DNA of 64,000 bases from Ruminococcus sp. (GCA_029062165.1 JAIDQQ010000006.1:1-64000); one strand, 5' to 3'. Positions 26,124 to 35,078 are shown, counted from the first letter of the stretch. Translations and numbers: made by a program. The notes: generated by a model from the sequence alone, not told the origin.

Positions 26124-27656
26124 ATGACAGAACTTCTTGAATACAGGGGACATATCCGTAACTGGAAGTCCTTATGTGAGGAATTGGATATTGATTCTTC
26201 GCTTGTACGTGAGGAACGTGAAGAAAAAATAATCGTTGAGGCATACAAAAAATGGGGTCACGATATGGCAGAACATATTTACGGTATGTTTGCATTTGCA
26301 ATCAGTGATAACGACAAAATTTTCTGTATGCGTGACCAGTTCGGAACAAAACCGTTCTATTACTATCAGACAAACGACAATAAACTTCTTTTCGGTACTA
26401 ATATAAGCAGAATCATAGAGCAGGACGGCTTTATAAAGGAAGTCAATACCGATATGCTACAGATTTATATGTCATTGACATATGTTGCCGGTGAAGATAC
26501 GTTTTTCAAGGGAGTTAAAAAGTTAATGCCTGGTCACTGGCTGGAGTTCGATAACGGAAAACTTACGATTGAACGCTACTGGACACCGACTTTTAAACCG
26601 GATAATACAAAAACTCTCGACGAATGGGCTGACGAAATCCATAATACAATACAGGAAATTTTTCCGGAAGTCAAGGAAGATACAGAAACAGCAGAATCAT
26701 TTCTTTCGGGTGGTGTGGATTCTTCATATGTCCTTGCGATGTCAGATGTAAAAGTTACCGATTCATGCGGTTACGACGACGAACGTTTTGACGAATCCGG
26801 ACTTGCAAAGCAGACAGCCGATATTCTCGGACGTGAAAATAACAGATGTCTGATTACGCCGGAAGAGTATTTCAGTATAGTACCATATGTCATGTATAAC
26901 ATGGAACAACCATTAGGTGACGCTTCTGCTATTGCGTTTGCGATTGCCTGTAAAGCTACTGCCGAACATACTAAGATATGCTATTCCGGTGAGGGTGCTG
27001 ACGAATTTTTCGGCGGATATAATATGTACCGTAATGCCGAAAGATACGGCGATAATCTGAAAAATTTCTACGTCGGAAACACGAACATCATGAAAGAAGA
27101 CGAAAAACAAAAAATCCTGAAAAATTATAATCCGGAAGTTCTTCCGATTAACCTTGTAAAGCACATCTATGAAGAAACCGAAGGTCTTGACCCTCTTACA
27201 AAAATGTCAGATGTAGATATACAGATATGGCTTGAGGGCGATATTTATTTGAACGTCGATAAGATGAGTACCTGTGCCGGACTTGAAATACGTATGCCAC
27301 TTACTGACCGCAGAATTTTTGATATAGCTTCAAGAATGCCGTCAAAGTATAAAGTCAACGAGGAAATGAATAAAGTAGCATTCAGGACATCTGCTTCAAA
27401 GGTACTTCCGGCGGAAATAGCTTTCAGAAAGAAACTCGGTTTTATAGTTCCTATTCGTATATGGCTTGCCGACGAACGTTACAACAGTGACGTAAGGGAA
27501 AAATTCAACAGTGAAATCGCTGAAAAGTTCTTCAACGTCGACGAGATAAACGCTATATTCAACGACTATATCGGCGGAAATTCTGATAACTGGCGTAAAA
27601 TCTGGACTATTTATACATTCCTTGTATGGTATGAGGAATATTTTGTAAAGAGATAA
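26124..27656 (+). CDS. AsnB-like protein with a truncated glutaminase domain
   Basis: A 510-residue homologue of the asparagine synthetase at 2657. The synthetase half is intact, with LSGGVDSSYV as the PPi loop, SGEGADEFFGGYNMY, and a C-terminus closely matching AsnB (RKKLGFIVPIRIWL). The N-terminal glutaminase domain lacks about its first 75 residues, including the Met-Cys-Gly start and nucleophile and the RHRGPD motif. The protein begins at a region equivalent to AsnB residue 78 and keeps a piece near RDQFGTKPFYYY. It cannot hydrolyse glutamine by the usual mechanism. It could use ammonia, rely on another amidase, or make a different acyl-adenylate product. No frameshift was seen. Confidence 0.82.
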   Translation: MTELLEYRGHIRNWKSLCEELDIDSSLVREEREEKIIVEAYKKWGHDMAEHIYGMFAFAISDNDKIFCMRDQFGTKPFYYYQTNDNKLLFGTNISRIIEQDGFIKEVNTDMLQIYMSLTYVAGEDTFFKGVKKLMPGHWLEFDNGKLTIERYWTPTFKPDNTKTLDEWADEIHNTIQEIFPEVKEDTETAESFLSGGVDSSYVLAMSDVKVTDSCGYDDERFDESGLAKQTADILGRENNRCLITPEEYFSIVPYVMYNMEQPLGDASAIAFAIACKATAEHTKICYSGEGADEFFGGYNMYRNAERYGDNLKNFYVGNTNIMKEDEKQKILKNYNPEVLPINLVKHIYEETEGLDPLTKMSDVDIQIWLEGDIYLNVDKMSTCAGLEIRMPLTDRRIFDIASRMPSKYKVNEEMNKVAFRTSASKVLPAEIAFRKKLGFIVPIRIWLADERYNSDVREKFNSEIAEKFFNVDEINAIFNDYIGGNSDNWRKIWTIYTFLVWYEEYFVKR

Positions 27657-27691
27657 ATATAAAAATTTAACACGCATAACGCAAAAAATTA

Positions 27692-27727
27692 ACGGAGCAG
27701 GTACAAAAAAACCTGCTCCGTGTTTTT
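27692..27727. terminator. Terminator built from inverted CGGAGCAGGT
   Basis: ACGGAGCAGGT (27692-27702) and ACCTGCTCCGT (27711-27721) form a perfect 11-bp stem with an A-rich loop and a following T-run, between the convergent AsnB-like and TPR genes. It is the second terminator in this window made of the same word. Confidence 0.88.
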
Positions 27728-27728
27728 A

Positions 27729-27791
27729 TTATTTTGTTTCTTTGCGTATGACCGTACCTGTCGGGAAAATCAAATCAAACTTAAAAGAAGT
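27729..27791 (-). pseudogene. Remnant of the U32 peptidase 3' end
   Basis: On the minus strand this 63-nt stretch reads as 20 codons plus TAA. The peptide (ending PTGTVIRKETK) matches the last 20 residues of the U32 peptidase (ending PSGTVIRKATE) at 15 of 20 positions. It has no start and partly overlaps the end of the TPR gene in another frame. The copy at the true gene end is 28114-28176, so the TPR gene lies between two copies. Confidence 0.75.
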
Positions 27792-28114
27792 TTTTCCGCT
27801 TTTTTGTATTCAGGATTTCTTACAAGAATTTCTGTCAGAATATTTTCTGCAAGTGTATAATTACCTGTTTTTATGCAGATTTCAGCGTATTCAAAAGCTG
27901 TTTTGTCATTTTTCGGATTAAGCGTGTAAGATTTTTGTATACATTCAAAAGCATTGTCTGTATCCGAAATCTTAATATAACACTGAAATAATCTCTCATA
28001 GGTCTTGAAATGTTGTTCAATATCATTTGATAATTCAAAATATTCAATAGCTTTTCGATAGTCTTTTCTGTCAAGATATTCAATACCCATGTAATATAAG
28101 TCAATAGCCGACAT
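27770..28114 (-). CDS. Small TPR protein
   Basis: A 114-residue protein made almost wholly of tetratricopeptide-like helices (YYMGIEYLDRKDYRKAIEYF, then two further repeats such as YIKISDTDNAFECIQKSY and IKTGNYTLAENILTEIL). TPR domains mediate protein-protein contact; no partner is apparent. Its ATG overlaps the stop of the U32 peptidase gene by 1 bp. Its own 3' end runs into the duplicated peptidase tail, so the gene seems to have been inserted into, or arisen at, the end of that operon. Confidence 0.7.
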   Translation of the reverse strand: MSAIDLYYMGIEYLDRKDYRKAIEYFELSNDIEQHFKTYERLFQCYIKISDTDNAFECIQKSYTLNPKNDKTAFEYAEICIKTGNYTLAENILTEILVRNPEYKKAEKLLLSLI

Positions 28115-29331
28115 TATTCTGTTGCCTTTCTGATAACAGTTCCGGACGGGAAAATCAAATCAGATTTAAATGAAAATCTCATCATAGCATGATTAGCTGT
28201 CTGAATTTCACCGCCGTTTTCGTCATATAGGGTATCAAGAGTTAAAGTAACCGGTTTCGTCGACGGTGCAAGTAATTCTACAGTATCACCGGCAAAAAAT
28301 CTGTTACGTTGCGTACAGTAGACTGTACCGTTTTCGCATTTTTCGACGACTGCTACAACGTCGTAATTACGTATATAACCGCTGTTTTCGTAATATTGCG
28401 AATTTTCGGGAGTACCGAAGAAAAAACCGTTACTGTATTTCCGGTGACTTACCTTGTAAACCTCATCACGAATCCATTCAGGGAGTACAAAATTATCGGG
28501 ATTTTTATAATATTCGTCGACAGCCATTCTGTAAGCGTTTGTGACTACCGTAACATAGTACGCCGATTTTGCCCTGCCCTCTATTTTAAGACTGTCTACA
28601 CCAGCCTGTGCGAGTTTGTCAATGTGTTCAATCATGCACATATCTTTAGCATTAAGAATGTAAGTTCCTTTTTCGTCCTCGAATATAGGAAAAAATTCAT
28701 TCGGACGTTTTTCTTCTACAAGGTGATACCCCCACCGACACGGTTGGGCACACTCACCACGATTTGCGTCACGGTTTACGAGATACTGCGATAACAGACA
28801 TCTTCCGGAGAACGATACGCACATTGCACCGTGTACGAAAGTTTCTATTTCCATATCCGGACTTGTTTTAGCACGTATTTCAGCTATTTCTTCGAGTGTG
28901 AGTTCACGTGCGAGGACTATTCTTTTCGCACCCATGTTATAAAGTTCCTGTGCCGTGACGTAATTTACTATACCGGTCTGTGTAGATATGTGTATTTCCA
29001 TATCGGGTGCGTATCGCTTTACAAGGGCAAGCAGACCTATATCGGCGACTATAAGAGCATCTACACCGGCTTCGACAGCCTCATTGACAAACTGTTCAAA
29101 CTGTGGGATTTCATTGTTTCGTGGGAGCGTATTGCACGTAAGATAGACTTTTATTCCTTTGGCGTGTGCGGATTGCACAGCCTGTACGAGTTGCGGAAAA
29201 TCAAAATTCATAGGAGATGACCGCATACCGAATTGTTTTCTGCCGAGATATACAGCGTCCGCACCATAATTTATACAGGCATTGAAACGTTCCGTATCAC
29301 CTGCCGGTGCGAGTACCTCAAGTTTCCGCAT
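28114..29331 (-). CDS. Peptidase U32 family protein
   Basis: A 405-residue U32-family protein (YegQ/RlhA/YrrO group). The N-terminal barrel starts LEVLAPAGDTERFNACINYGADAVYLG. The U32 signature appears near residue 165 (ETFVHGAMCVSFSGRCLLS), with cysteines continuing into GECAQPCRWGY. The family includes collagenase-like enzymes but also tRNA and rRNA hydroxylation factors, so peptidase activity is not certain. The C-terminal beta domain ends LIFPSGTVIRKATE. The gene start lies inside the end of mltG, and the TPR gene begins at its stop. Confidence 0.88.
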   Translation of the reverse strand: MRKLEVLAPAGDTERFNACINYGADAVYLGRKQFGMRSSPMNFDFPQLVQAVQSAHAKGIKVYLTCNTLPRNNEIPQFEQFVNEAVEAGVDALIVADIGLLALVKRYAPDMEIHISTQTGIVNYVTAQELYNMGAKRIVLARELTLEEIAEIRAKTSPDMEIETFVHGAMCVSFSGRCLLSQYLVNRDANRGECAQPCRWGYHLVEEKRPNEFFPIFEDEKGTYILNAKDMCMIEHIDKLAQAGVDSLKIEGRAKSAYYVTVVTNAYRMAVDEYYKNPDNFVLPEWIRDEVYKVSHRKYSNGFFFGTPENSQYYENSGYIRNYDVVAVVEKCENGTVYCTQRNRFFAGDTVELLAPSTKPVTLTLDTLYDENGGEIQTANHAMMRFSFKSDLIFPSGTVIRKATE

Positions 29332-30778
29332 TCTGAGCCTCGCTTTCAGCTTCTTCCTTAGCTTTCTGTTCTGCTTCTCTTTCCGCTTCCCTTGATGCTA
29401 TAAGATATTCGTCAACCTGACCATCTACCATTTCCTGATATGCTTCATGCTCTTCAAGAGTTTCGGAGAAGTAAGTCTGACCGGTATAGATATTTGCAAT
29501 GAAGAAATAGTAATTACTTTCGACATTTTCAAGTACAGCATCTATAGCCTCGATTCCCGGATTACATATAGCCCCCGGCGGTAAACCAGGACTCTTATAT
29601 GTATCATAAGAATCAACAATAGTCTTATCATACACATCCATTTTAGAGCTTACAAACTGTGAATAATTAGAAGTCGGGTCTGACTGTAATAACGGGAAAT
29701 AACCAGGATTTCTTAATCTGTTCCAGAAAACAGAGGCAACATAAAGCATAGTATCAGTACTTGCGGCTTCTTTCTGTACAACAGATGCAAAAGTAATAAG
29801 TTCGTCAAGAGACAGTCCGAGACTTTCCATTTTAGCGTATCTTTCGGGAGTCATTTTGTTATCGAAGTTGAGATATATTTTCTGACATACCTGCTCCGGA
29901 CTCATATTTTCGTAGAAGAAATAGGTATCAGGGAACAAATAACCTTCCATTTTGTAGAATTTAAGTGAAGTATCTGTAGGAAGTCTGTTTTCAAACGAAA
30001 ATCCGAGACCGGCGGAATTGAAGTAGAAAACGAAGTCATCAGCGGAACATACATGATTTTCCTCAAGGATATATCCGGCTTCGGAAATCGTACAGCCCTC
30101 TGGGAAAGTTACTTCAACAGTTTCCTGTTGTTCAGCTTCTTCTATGGAAGTGAGTTCGTTTATGATAGTCTCGTAAGCCATATTGGGACGTACAAAGTGT
30201 TCACCGGCTATATAGCTTGAATCGGATTTCCTAAGACGGCTGAACAGTTGGAAACATTCAGGAGATTTTATAATTCCCTCATCTTTGAGAAGTTCCGATA
30301 TGTCGACAGTTGTAGCACCCTCCGGAATGACTATAAGATGTGTGCTGTCGCTTTTTCCTATGCCTAACATATCCCTGCCGAATGCTATTATTACAAGTGA
30401 AAGACATATCGAAACGGCAAATACAAAAGTAGTAAGAATAATAACACCAGGAAGTCGGCTACGTTTTCTTTTTTTCTTCTTTTTGCGTTTGCGAGGCATT
30501 TCCCGAATTTCTTTCGGTTCAGGTTCGTAATCTTCTTCGGATATAAAATCTTCTTCTGTCTGTGAATATTCTTCATAGTCGTCAAACAGGGGGTCAGGTT
30601 CTTCCGGCAGTCTACTATGATTTTTAATTTTATTGTTTTTTTTCAGCCTGCGTGGTACTTCCTGAACATTTTCCGGTGTATCATATTGTGATTCCGGTTC
30701 TGACTGTTCTTCATAGTCGTCAATGTTGTCGTCTGTAAGGTCTTCATTCAGAATGTCATTGTTGTCTTTTTTCTGCAT
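29318..30778 (-). CDS. mltG: Endolytic murein transglycosylase MltG
   Basis: Cleaves nascent peptidoglycan strands near sites of synthesis. The 486-residue protein has a long acidic cytoplasmic N-terminus (about 110 residues, Asp/Glu rich), a basic Lys/Arg cluster, one membrane helix (about residues 120-142), a LysM-like/YceG region and the catalytic domain with ITFASVVQKEA, where the conserved Glu lies, then FPLLQSDPTSNY and SPGLPPGAICNPG. ATG 30778 was chosen because AAAGGA precedes it by 12 nt. It overlaps the end of fthC by 23 bp. The acidic cytoplasmic tail is longer than in E. coli MltG. Confidence 0.9.
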   Translation of the reverse strand: MQKKDNNDILNEDLTDDNIDDYEEQSEPESQYDTPENVQEVPRRLKKNNKIKNHSRLPEEPDPLFDDYEEYSQTEEDFISEEDYEPEPKEIREMPRKRKKKKKRKRSRLPGVIILTTFVFAVSICLSLVIIAFGRDMLGIGKSDSTHLIVIPEGATTVDISELLKDEGIIKSPECFQLFSRLRKSDSSYIAGEHFVRPNMAYETIINELTSIEEAEQQETVEVTFPEGCTISEAGYILEENHVCSADDFVFYFNSAGLGFSFENRLPTDTSLKFYKMEGYLFPDTYFFYENMSPEQVCQKIYLNFDNKMTPERYAKMESLGLSLDELITFASVVQKEAASTDTMLYVASVFWNRLRNPGYFPLLQSDPTSNYSQFVSSKMDVYDKTIVDSYDTYKSPGLPPGAICNPGIEAIDAVLENVESNYYFFIANIYTGQTYFSETLEEHEAYQEMVDGQVDEYLIASREAEREAEQKAKEEAESEAQNAET

Positions 30779-31322
30779 GACAGAATACCGTCCTTTCTGG
30801 AGTAACAATATAATCAGCCCTCACGTCGTGCGACATTATGGGCAGATTTTCGGTAATAAGTTCCTCATAAGCGAGGGCAGTTTTGATTATCTGCGGATAT
30901 TTTTCAAGAAATCTGTCATAATATCCGCCACCATAGCCCAGCCTGTAACCGTCCGGAGTGAAAGCAAGTCCGGGGAGTATACATATAGTATTGTCAGTTA
31001 TTTCAGGCTGTGGCAGGGAAATATCGGGTTCGTAAATACCGTACATACCCTTATGGAGTTCTTCAATGGAGCGTACTATATGAAAAGTCATAATACCGTT
31101 TTCGTGAGATACCGGAAATGCTGTAACATGAGTTTTCATAAGTTCTTCGGCTATTGAAATCGTATCAATTTCAGTACCGAAAGATGCGTATATAAGTATA
31201 GTATCGGCATTTCCGGAGTTTTCAAGAAAAATATTCTTTATGAGTATATCTTTTTCAGATTTGTGCGGAATATTTTTTCTTATTTCTGAAAATTTTTTCC
31301 GTAATGATTTTTTATCTTCCAT
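30756..31322 (-). CDS. fthC: 5-formyltetrahydrofolate cyclo-ligase
   Basis: Converts 5-formyl-THF to 5,10-methenyl-THF with ATP. The 188-residue protein has the N-terminal basic helix (SLRKKFSEIRKNI), the central PxxxxxMxFH-like segment (AFPVSHENGIMTFHIV) and the C-terminal LGYGGGYYDRFLEKY ATP-binding loop. It lies in the operon headed by thyX, linking it to folate one-carbon metabolism. Confidence 0.9.
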   Translation of the reverse strand: MEDKKSLRKKFSEIRKNIPHKSEKDILIKNIFLENSGNADTILIYASFGTEIDTISIAEELMKTHVTAFPVSHENGIMTFHIVRSIEELHKGMYGIYEPDISLPQPEITDNTICILPGLAFTPDGYRLGYGGGYYDRFLEKYPQIIKTALAYEELITENLPIMSHDVRADYIVTPERTVFCHAEKRQQ

Positions 31323-31331
31323 AGATTGAAA

Positions 31332-31874
31332 TCAGTCAGCGAGTATTGCTTTACGCTGTCTTGTACTTTCTTCCGGCGATACGGCTTTTTCAACGAGTTT
31401 AAGACCAAATTCAATAGCTGCACCTGCTCCACGTGCGGTAATGAAGATACCGTCTTCAGCTGTGAGACCGTCACCAATAATCGCACCGGTAAGTTGAGTT
31501 TCAAAACCGGTATAGCATACAGCTTTTTTACCGTTGAGAAGTCCTTTGTGTCCGAGTATAGACGGTGCAGCACATATAGCACCTATAAACTTGTTGTTCT
31601 GTACACAGAAGTCAATAGCATTCTGTACATACTGTGATTTTTCAAGGTTAAGAGTTCCGGGCATACCACCAGGGAGGACAATCATTTCAAGATTGTCGTC
31701 AAGAATTATTTCCTGTGCTATGGTATCGGTAACAACCGGTATACCGTGCGAACTCGTAACGACATTATCGCCTACGCCTACAGTAATTACTGTCTTACCG
31801 CTTCTGCGGAGCAGGTCAACAGGTGCTAAAGCCTCGGTTTCCTCGAAACCCTCTGCAAGAAATACATAAATCAT
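31332..31874 (-). CDS. DJ-1/PfpI family protein
   Basis: A 180-residue DJ-1/ThiJ/PfpI superfamily protein. The start at 31874 follows GAAAGGA. The frame opens MIYVFLAEGFEETEALAPVD, with the conserved Glu of FEE. The nucleophile elbow is AICAAPSIL, keeping the reactive Cys. Family members act as protein or nucleotide deglycases, glyoxalases or oxidative-stress proteins; which applies here is not clear. It lies between the DUF2156 gene and fthC with short gaps. Confidence 0.87.
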   Translation of the reverse strand: MIYVFLAEGFEETEALAPVDLLRRSGKTVITVGVGDNVVTSSHGIPVVTDTIAQEIILDDNLEMIVLPGGMPGTLNLEKSQYVQNAIDFCVQNNKFIGAICAAPSILGHKGLLNGKKAVCYTGFETQLTGAIIGDGLTAEDGIFITARGAGAAIEFGLKLVEKAVSPEESTRQRKAILAD

Positions 31875-31890
31875 AATTAATAAAATCCTT

Positions 31891-32772
31891 TCATTTAAAA
31901 TTAATAACATACTTGTTCAACAGAAAAACAGGGTGATAAGAAAGTTTTGACTTCCGGAGACCCTCTATACCTAAATCTTCCTCACGGTTAATATATCTGT
32001 AGTCACCGCCGACGGACTTTACAAACATATTGTTTATAGCCGTATATATGCCATTGAAAGAACGGTCAGCCTTTTCAATGTGTACACAGAAAGTATCGGA
32101 ATTAAGGCGTTCACCGATAGTCACGGCGGTAACTTTCCCACCAATGCGGATAATACCGCCGGTAAGTCCCATTTCCTCGAAGTAAGTGAAATAAGTGTTT
32201 ACGGCATACTGTTCCGCAACTGATGAGTGATTATGTGTTCTGCCGTTGTAATCCATAGTACAGAAATATATACAGTCGTCAAAATCCTTTTCGGTAATTA
32301 CGGAAAATTCATAGTCATACTGACTGAAATGTTTCAGGTGATTTCTTTTTGAGTGATATTTTTTACCGTCAAGATGTACGAGGTCATGGGAAAGATATAT
32401 ATAGTCTGAACTGTCCCTGTCGTATTCAACCGTATAGCTGTCCGGAAAAAGTTCCCTGAAAAGCGGTAAAGATTTTTCTGTAACTCCGGTAATAGTCAAC
32501 GGTACGCCCATAGAATCGGAATATGTTTTCAGTTCGGCGAAAATTTCTGAATAGTCACCGCTACCCGACGGCATTACAAAATACGGTTTATTATCTTCCG
32601 TCCGTGAACACACTATATAGAAATCCTTATAAAAAGCTATTTTAGAATCCGCAAGACGTTTCCACGCCATATTGTTTGCGAAAGTATATTCACAGCCCAT
32701 GAAGTCAGACATTGCAAGACATCTGTTAATGTGTTTTTTGTCGGAAATAGCAATATCTCGGAAGTCAAGCAT
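31891..32772 (-). CDS. DUF2156 (GNAT-like) protein
   Basis: A 293-residue protein of the DUF2156 group, which shares its double GNAT fold with the C-terminal domain of phosphatidylglycerol lysyltransferase and FemX-type aminoacyl transferases. Recognisable parts are the GCEYTFANNMAWK start, YHSKRNHLKHF and the C-terminal YRYINREEDLGIEGLRKSK. There are no membrane segments, unlike MprF. The ATG at 32772 has AAAGGTGA upstream and overlaps the last codons of thyX. The acceptor is unknown. Confidence 0.82.
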   Translation of the reverse strand: MLDFRDIAISDKKHINRCLAMSDFMGCEYTFANNMAWKRLADSKIAFYKDFYIVCSRTEDNKPYFVMPSGSGDYSEIFAELKTYSDSMGVPLTITGVTEKSLPLFRELFPDSYTVEYDRDSSDYIYLSHDLVHLDGKKYHSKRNHLKHFSQYDYEFSVITEKDFDDCIYFCTMDYNGRTHNHSSVAEQYAVNTYFTYFEEMGLTGGIIRIGGKVTAVTIGERLNSDTFCVHIEKADRSFNGIYTAINNMFVKSVGGDYRYINREEDLGIEGLRKSKLSYHPVFLLNKYVINFK

Positions 32773-33547
32773 TTTTAATATCACCTTTGAGTTTTTCAAA
32801 ATCTGATTTTACCTGTGTCATTTTTCCGCATGACATTTTACCCTCCGGACATTTTCCGGTTGCAACACATGAAGCCCCCGCATGACTGAATATAACCGGA
32901 GCGACTTCAAGACATAGTTTCAGCATTTCGTTTGCTACGTCACGTATTTCCCATTGCGCACGATTACAGCACCTGTGCCGGAAGAAGTTAAACAATGACC
33001 GTACATTCATAGTAACTACTATTTTAGTTTCGCAGGCATTAGGTAGTATAAAACGTGCGTCTTCATTGGCTGTTTTCCGTGCCTTTGAAACTGCTGTTTT
33101 TTCGTCGAGACCGTTTTTCATAAGTTCGTTTTTGTGGTATTCTGTGAGCAGGTCTGCAATTTTGCCGTAACTTTCAGTTATTGCAGAAATCGTCCTGTTG
33201 TATTCTTCCAGTGCTTCCGGAACGTTTTCAATAGCCGGTGGGGTTATGAAATCAAAACCGTTTTCATTGACATAACGCTGACTTTTCTGCGAATACGAGG
33301 CTATACGGTGGCGGACAAGCTGATGCGAACAGGCACGGGAAATTCCCTCTATACCGAATGTAAATGTTACGTGTTCCATTACGCTTTCATGACCTACCGA
33401 GACAAGCATTTCAATAAAGTTTCTGGTTTTTTCTTCCGTGAGACCGTCCCTTATATTATCAATGTCACTGTCGGAGTAACATAATTTTCCGGCGGAAGCG
33501 ACAATTTTTTCAGGTTCAGGCGTATGCGAGATGAGAGTTACTTTCAT
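32765..33547 (-). CDS. thyX: Flavin-dependent thymidylate synthase
   Basis: Makes dTMP from dUMP using methylene-THF and reduced FAD. The 260-residue protein carries the ThyX signature RHRIASYSQKSQRY (RHRx7S) and RFILPNACETKIVVTMN with RHRCCNRAQWEIR near the end. The C-terminus continues with a Cys-rich stretch (CVATGKCPEGKMSCGKM) beyond the usual core. It is the first gene of a compact seven-gene minus-strand run. A DHFR gene is also present in this window (49657), although ThyX organisms often lack one. Confidence 0.95.
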   Translation of the reverse strand: MKVTLISHTPEPEKIVASAGKLCYSDSDIDNIRDGLTEEKTRNFIEMLVSVGHESVMEHVTFTFGIEGISRACSHQLVRHRIASYSQKSQRYVNENGFDFITPPAIENVPEALEEYNRTISAITESYGKIADLLTEYHKNELMKNGLDEKTAVSKARKTANEDARFILPNACETKIVVTMNVRSLFNFFRHRCCNRAQWEIRDVANEMLKLCLEVAPVIFSHAGASCVATGKCPEGKMSCGKMTQVKSDFEKLKGDIKNA

Positions 33548-33588
33548 TTCTGATACCTCCGCTTGTGATTAAAAATACATACATATAT

Positions 33589-33617
33589 ATTCTACCATTT
33601 CCGGAGCTATAAGTCAA
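33589..33617 (-). promoter_or_regulatory. Promoter for the thyX operon
   Basis: On the minus strand TTGACT (33612-33617) and TAGAAT (33589-33594), 17-bp spacer. Confidence 0.65.
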
Positions 33618-33697
33618 TACAGGGAACGGAAATAATTTATGACAAAATTTTTAAATAAATAAAATTGTGTTGAAATGAAAAAATTTTAAAATGGGTA

Positions 33698-33726
33698 TGG
33701 ACATTTCAGAAAAAAAGTTGTATAAT
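33698..33726 (+). promoter_or_regulatory. Promoter for the PrsA-like lipoprotein
   Basis: TGGACA (33698-33703) and TATAAT (33721-33726), 17-bp spacer. Confidence 0.65.
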
Positions 33727-33763
33727 AAATTAGTATCTGTAAATTTAATGGAGGAATGTTTTA

Positions 33764-35062
33764 ATGATGAAATTCAATAAGTTGACGGCAACGGCTATGT
33801 CGTTTGCACTTGCGGTAACTGCTGTGGGCTGTACTCCTGCAATCGGCAAGGGTACTGAAATGGCTATGACTGCCAATGGTACGGATATAAGCTCCGGACT
33901 TTTTATCTTCTATACTATCCGTGCATATCAGGACGCAGCCGACATTATCGAAAGCAAGAACGGTACAGCCCCTACTGTAAAGGAAGTAAAGAACTCGCAT
34001 ATCGACGATATAGAGGCTTCCGACTGGATTCAGGACAAGGCAACCGAATACTGTATGAATATAGCCGCTATTGAAAACGAGTTTAACAGGATAGGCGGAC
34101 AGCTTACAACAGAAGAACTCGCTGAAATTGACGAACTCGCCGATAATCGTCTTGACCCTGACGGAACTGACATCTATTCAAAGAACGGTGTCGGTAAGGA
34201 GTCTATAAAGAAAATAATCAGTACTACTGGTAGCGGTTCTAACTACTATGGCGAATACGAATATATGCAGAAGTACATATTTGAACATTATTACGGCTTC
34301 GAGGGCGAAAAAGGTTGTACAGAAGACGAACTCAAAGACTATTTTGACGAAAATTTCGCAAGAGTAAAATATATCTCTATCGACTTGACCGACGAAGCTG
34401 GCGAACCTCTAAGCGACGACGATAAAAAAGCACTCCGCAGAAAAGCTGAAGAGTACGTCAAGGAAATCAACGGCGAAAAAGACCCTATGGACAAGATGTA
34501 CAAAATGAACGATTGTATGGAAGATTATGACGAATATATTTCTACAAGTACTACTGCTGTCGAGGGTGAAGAAGAAACTACTACAACGACGACTACAACA
34601 ACTACTACTACAGATACTGACGAAACACAGACTACTACTACCACTGACCCATACGAAAATGAAAGACTTATACAGAGATATACAACCACTACCGCCGACG
34701 AATCAGAAACGGATTCCGCAACAACAACTACCGCTGAAGAAGAATCTGACTATGAAAAGGCTGACAGGGAATTTAAAGAATTTGTATTCAATAAACTTGA
34801 AATGAATAAGGCTGAAATACACCAGTACGACGATAACACCCTTTATGTAGTAATAAGAAGTGACCTAAGGGAACGTATGACAGAAGATGATTACTGGTCA
34901 GAAGACTATATATATAGTCTCCAGTTGCTTAGATATAATGATGATTTCACAGACTACCTCGAAAGTCTCGCCGATAATATAGTACCGGAAAAAAATGCCT
35001 CTTCATTCAGGAGATATGCTCCTTTCAAGCTGGATTTGTCTTCCCTTGAACCGCAGACTTAA
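33764..35062 (+). CDS. Lipoprotein resembling PrsA/SurA foldases, with Thr-rich insert
   Basis: A 432-residue lipoprotein with a signal peptide and lipobox (TAVGC, Cys23). The N-terminal half (about residues 30-250) has the helical SurA-N/trigger-factor-like layout seen in PrsA, including a tail with CTEDELKDYFDENFARVKYISI. Instead of a clear parvulin domain, residues about 262-325 are a low-complexity Thr/Glu/Asp linker, after which the chain resumes with SDYEKADREFKEFVFNKLEMN. The insert may divide a degenerate foldase domain. Chaperone function on the outside of the membrane is inferred from the layout only. Two tandem ATG codons follow GGAGGA; the first is used here. Confidence 0.65.
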   Translation: MMKFNKLTATAMSFALAVTAVGCTPAIGKGTEMAMTANGTDISSGLFIFYTIRAYQDAADIIESKNGTAPTVKEVKNSHIDDIEASDWIQDKATEYCMNIAAIENEFNRIGGQLTTEELAEIDELADNRLDPDGTDIYSKNGVGKESIKKIISTTGSGSNYYGEYEYMQKYIFEHYYGFEGEKGCTEDELKDYFDENFARVKYISIDLTDEAGEPLSDDDKKALRRKAEEYVKEINGEKDPMDKMYKMNDCMEDYDEYISTSTTAVEGEEETTTTTTTTTTTTDTDETQTTTTTDPYENERLIQRYTTTTADESETDSATTTTAEEESDYEKADREFKEFVFNKLEMNKAEIHQYDDNTLYVVIRSDLRERMTEDDYWSEDYIYSLQLLRYNDDFTDYLESLADNIVPEKNASSFRRYAPFKLDLSSLEPQT

Positions 35063-35078
35063 TAAACACATAATAGTC

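Noticed and set aside
27692-27721. Perfect inverted repeat considered as an insertion-sequence end or attachment site
   Set aside because: It is followed by a T-run between convergent genes and is explained as a terminator; no transposase is near.
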